NCBI GenBank assembly: GCA_900546085.1
Contig: URBS01000113.1
Location: 1 to 7,261 of the forward strand
Length of the DNA: 7,261 nt
Reading direction: 5' to 3'
Source of the DNA: an uncultured Collinsella sp.
Lineage (GTDB): Bacteria; Actinomycetota; Coriobacteriia; Coriobacteriales; Coriobacteriaceae
The translations under genes were made by a program, and so were the position numbers. Of the stretch, positions 6,557-7,261 are shown one piece after another (position 1 is the stretch's first letter; each line of letters opens with the position of its first letter). The notes under the pieces are model-generated. The model was not told the origin of the DNA, ran no database searches, and was given only the letters and a program-made list of their open reading frames with translations.

Positions 6557-7096
6557 CTATGCTCCTAGCGTATCTTGCGAAGCATCGCCCAGGTGCTCCG
6601 TCAATGCTGAATTCTGCAGCTGCTCGAGCTCATCTAATACAGAGCGAGCCTCTTTAAATGTCTGCGCAACGCGTATCTTGGTGCTCACCTTTTCATCTTT
6701 TGGCTTAGGCCGAGCATCTTCGGTAATCGCGATGGCATTCGCAACGGCCAAGTCTCCCGTAAGCGTAATGGAAAGAGCGACCTCAACAACGCCCAGTTCT
6801 TGAGCGATCTCGAGAGCACGGCCCGAAAGCAGCGCCTTCGGTTTGCCGAGTTTATCACGCGTTACCGAAACATCCTTGCGACCCACGCCTTGACTAAAAC
6901 CCGTGCCGAGAGCTTTAAGCACCGCCTCGCGCGAAGCAAAGCGGCTCGCATAGTGAGCAGCGGGACGCGATGATGCATCGCAATACGCACGCTCTTCTTC
7001 GGTAAACACACGCCGAGCAAACGACGGCGTCTTTTCAAGAATTGATTTCATGCGGGAAATCTCGACGATATCAACGCCGATACCAGCTTCAGCCAT
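6557..7096 (-). CDS. acpS: Holo-[acyl-carrier-protein] synthase with C-terminal extension
   Basis: This 179-residue protein moves the 4'-phosphopantetheine arm from CoA to the conserved serine of apo-ACP, switching on fatty-acid synthesis. The AcpS core covers residues ~1-126: GIGVDIVEISR with Mg-binding D9, RFASREAVLKALGTG (52-66) with E57 and K61, KLGKPK (82-87), and SITLTGDLAVA (109-119). The last motif normally reads S-x-S/T-H-T, and here the His is Leu112. The family is usually ~120-125 residues, so about 50 residues are extra. This tail is charged and helix-prone (E/K/L/Q-rich, ~134-170), and I do not recognise it. The start is ATG 7096: GGAGGT (7101-7106) precedes it by 4 nt, whereas an in-frame ATG at 7108 overlaps that site. 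It is the first gene after the promoter region. Confidence 0.92.
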   Translation of the reverse strand: MAEAGIGVDIVEISRMKSILEKTPSFARRVFTEEERAYCDASSRPAAHYASRFASREAVLKALGTGFSQGVGRKDVSVTRDKLGKPKALLSGRALEIAQELGVVEVALSITLTGDLAVANAIAITEDARPKPKDEKVSTKIRVAQTFKEARSVLDELEQLQNSALTEHLGDASQDTLGA

Positions 7097-7100
7097 GTTC

Positions 7101-7106
7101 ACCTCC
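7101..7106 (-). promoter_or_regulatory. Strong ribosome binding site for acpS
   Basis: GGAGGT on the minus strand lies 4 nt before ATG 7096. The alternative in-frame ATG (7108) overlaps this site's first base and has no purine-rich site of its own. The site therefore shortens the protein by four residues relative to the longest frame. Confidence 0.75.
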
Positions 7107-7125
7107 ATATCGCACAGACTAAGTT

Positions 7126-7155
7126 ATTGTAGCCCGTTCACAGAAGATGCGACAA
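7126..7155 (-). promoter_or_regulatory. Candidate sigma70-type promoter P1 for the acpS operon
   Basis: The minus strand has TTGTCG (7150-7155) as -35, an 18-nt spacer, and TACAAT (7126-7131, one change from TATAAT) as -10. A transcript would start near 7119, giving a 5' leader of about 22 nt that contains the acpS ribosome binding site. It lies downstream of the terminator at 7206-7238, where a promoter is needed. Confidence 0.55.
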
Positions 7156-7161
7156 ACGAGG

Positions 7162-7191
7162 GTTATAAAACACAGCTACTATGTGAGACAA
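7162..7191 (-). promoter_or_regulatory. Candidate upstream sigma70-type promoter P2
   Basis: The minus strand has TTGTCT (7186-7191), an 18-nt spacer, and TATAAC (7162-7167). Its spacing and -35 are almost the same as those of P1, which is centred 36 bp downstream. The spacer contains a small imperfect dyad (CACA-N7-TGTG), which could be chance. It would give a leader of about 60 nt. Confidence 0.4.
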
Positions 7192-7205
7192 ATTGCCCGA
7201 GATAC

Positions 7206-7238
7206 AAAAAAAGGGGGAGGCCGCGAGGCCTCCCCCTT
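7206..7238 (-). terminator. Intrinsic terminator of an upstream minus-strand gene outside the window
   Basis: A perfect 12-bp GC-rich stem (7211-7222 with 7227-7238, AAGGGGGAGGCC and its complement) closes a GCGA/TCGC tetraloop. On the minus strand it runs straight into seven Ts (7206-7212), the classic rho-independent form. On the plus strand it is followed only by CTTCTTC-like sequence, so it may act weakly in the other direction. It insulates the acpS operon from transcription entering from the right. Confidence 0.88.
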
Positions 7239-7261
7239 CTTCAAGTCTTGCGACGGCTCGG

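Overview
The window looks like chromosomal core DNA from a moderately GC-rich, low-complexity-poor bacterium. My best guess is a member of the Coriobacteriia (Actinomycetota), such as Collinsella or a relative. That guess rests on base composition, codon choice, and above all the fusion of TsaB, RimI and TsaD into one chain beside tsaE. It is an inference that I could not test by database search.

Everything that looks coding lies on the minus strand, so the locus reads from right to left. At the right edge, a strong intrinsic terminator (7206-7238) closes an upstream minus-strand gene outside the window. About 110 bp follow with two overlapping-style sigma70 promoter candidates. Then come six tightly packed genes: acpS (holo-ACP synthase), nnr (bifunctional NAD(P)HX epimerase/dehydratase), alr (alanine racemase), a type-4 Fe-S uracil-DNA glycosylase, tsaE, and a 794-residue tsaB-rimI-tsaD fusion. 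Gaps between genes are -14 to +12 nt and most starts have a clear Shine-Dalgarno, so this is very probably one operon with translational coupling.

The genes are housekeeping functions: carrier-protein activation for lipid synthesis (AcpS), repair of damaged nicotinamide cofactors (Nnr), D-alanine supply for peptidoglycan (Alr), removal of uracil from DNA (UDG), and tRNA t6A37 modification plus ribosomal protein S18 acetylation (TsaE, TsaB-RimI-TsaD). The first three and the Tsa cluster occur near one another in many Gram-positive genomes. The enzyme that makes the threonylcarbamoyl-AMP substrate (TsaC/Sua5) is not in this window.

Downstream of the operon (1-272) there is no recognisable gene. 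The notable feature is a 135-bp, nearly full-length palindrome (126-260): 33-nt arms with a single mismatch enclose a second, terminator-like hairpin. It starts only 12 nt after the tsaD stop. It is either the operon's 3' end structure or a MITE/ERIC-like intergenic repeat that inserted there.

I found no evidence of a new defence, mobile or biosynthetic system. The points worth a second look are the palindrome, the triple fusion, and the altered catalytic-site residues in AcpS and Alr.
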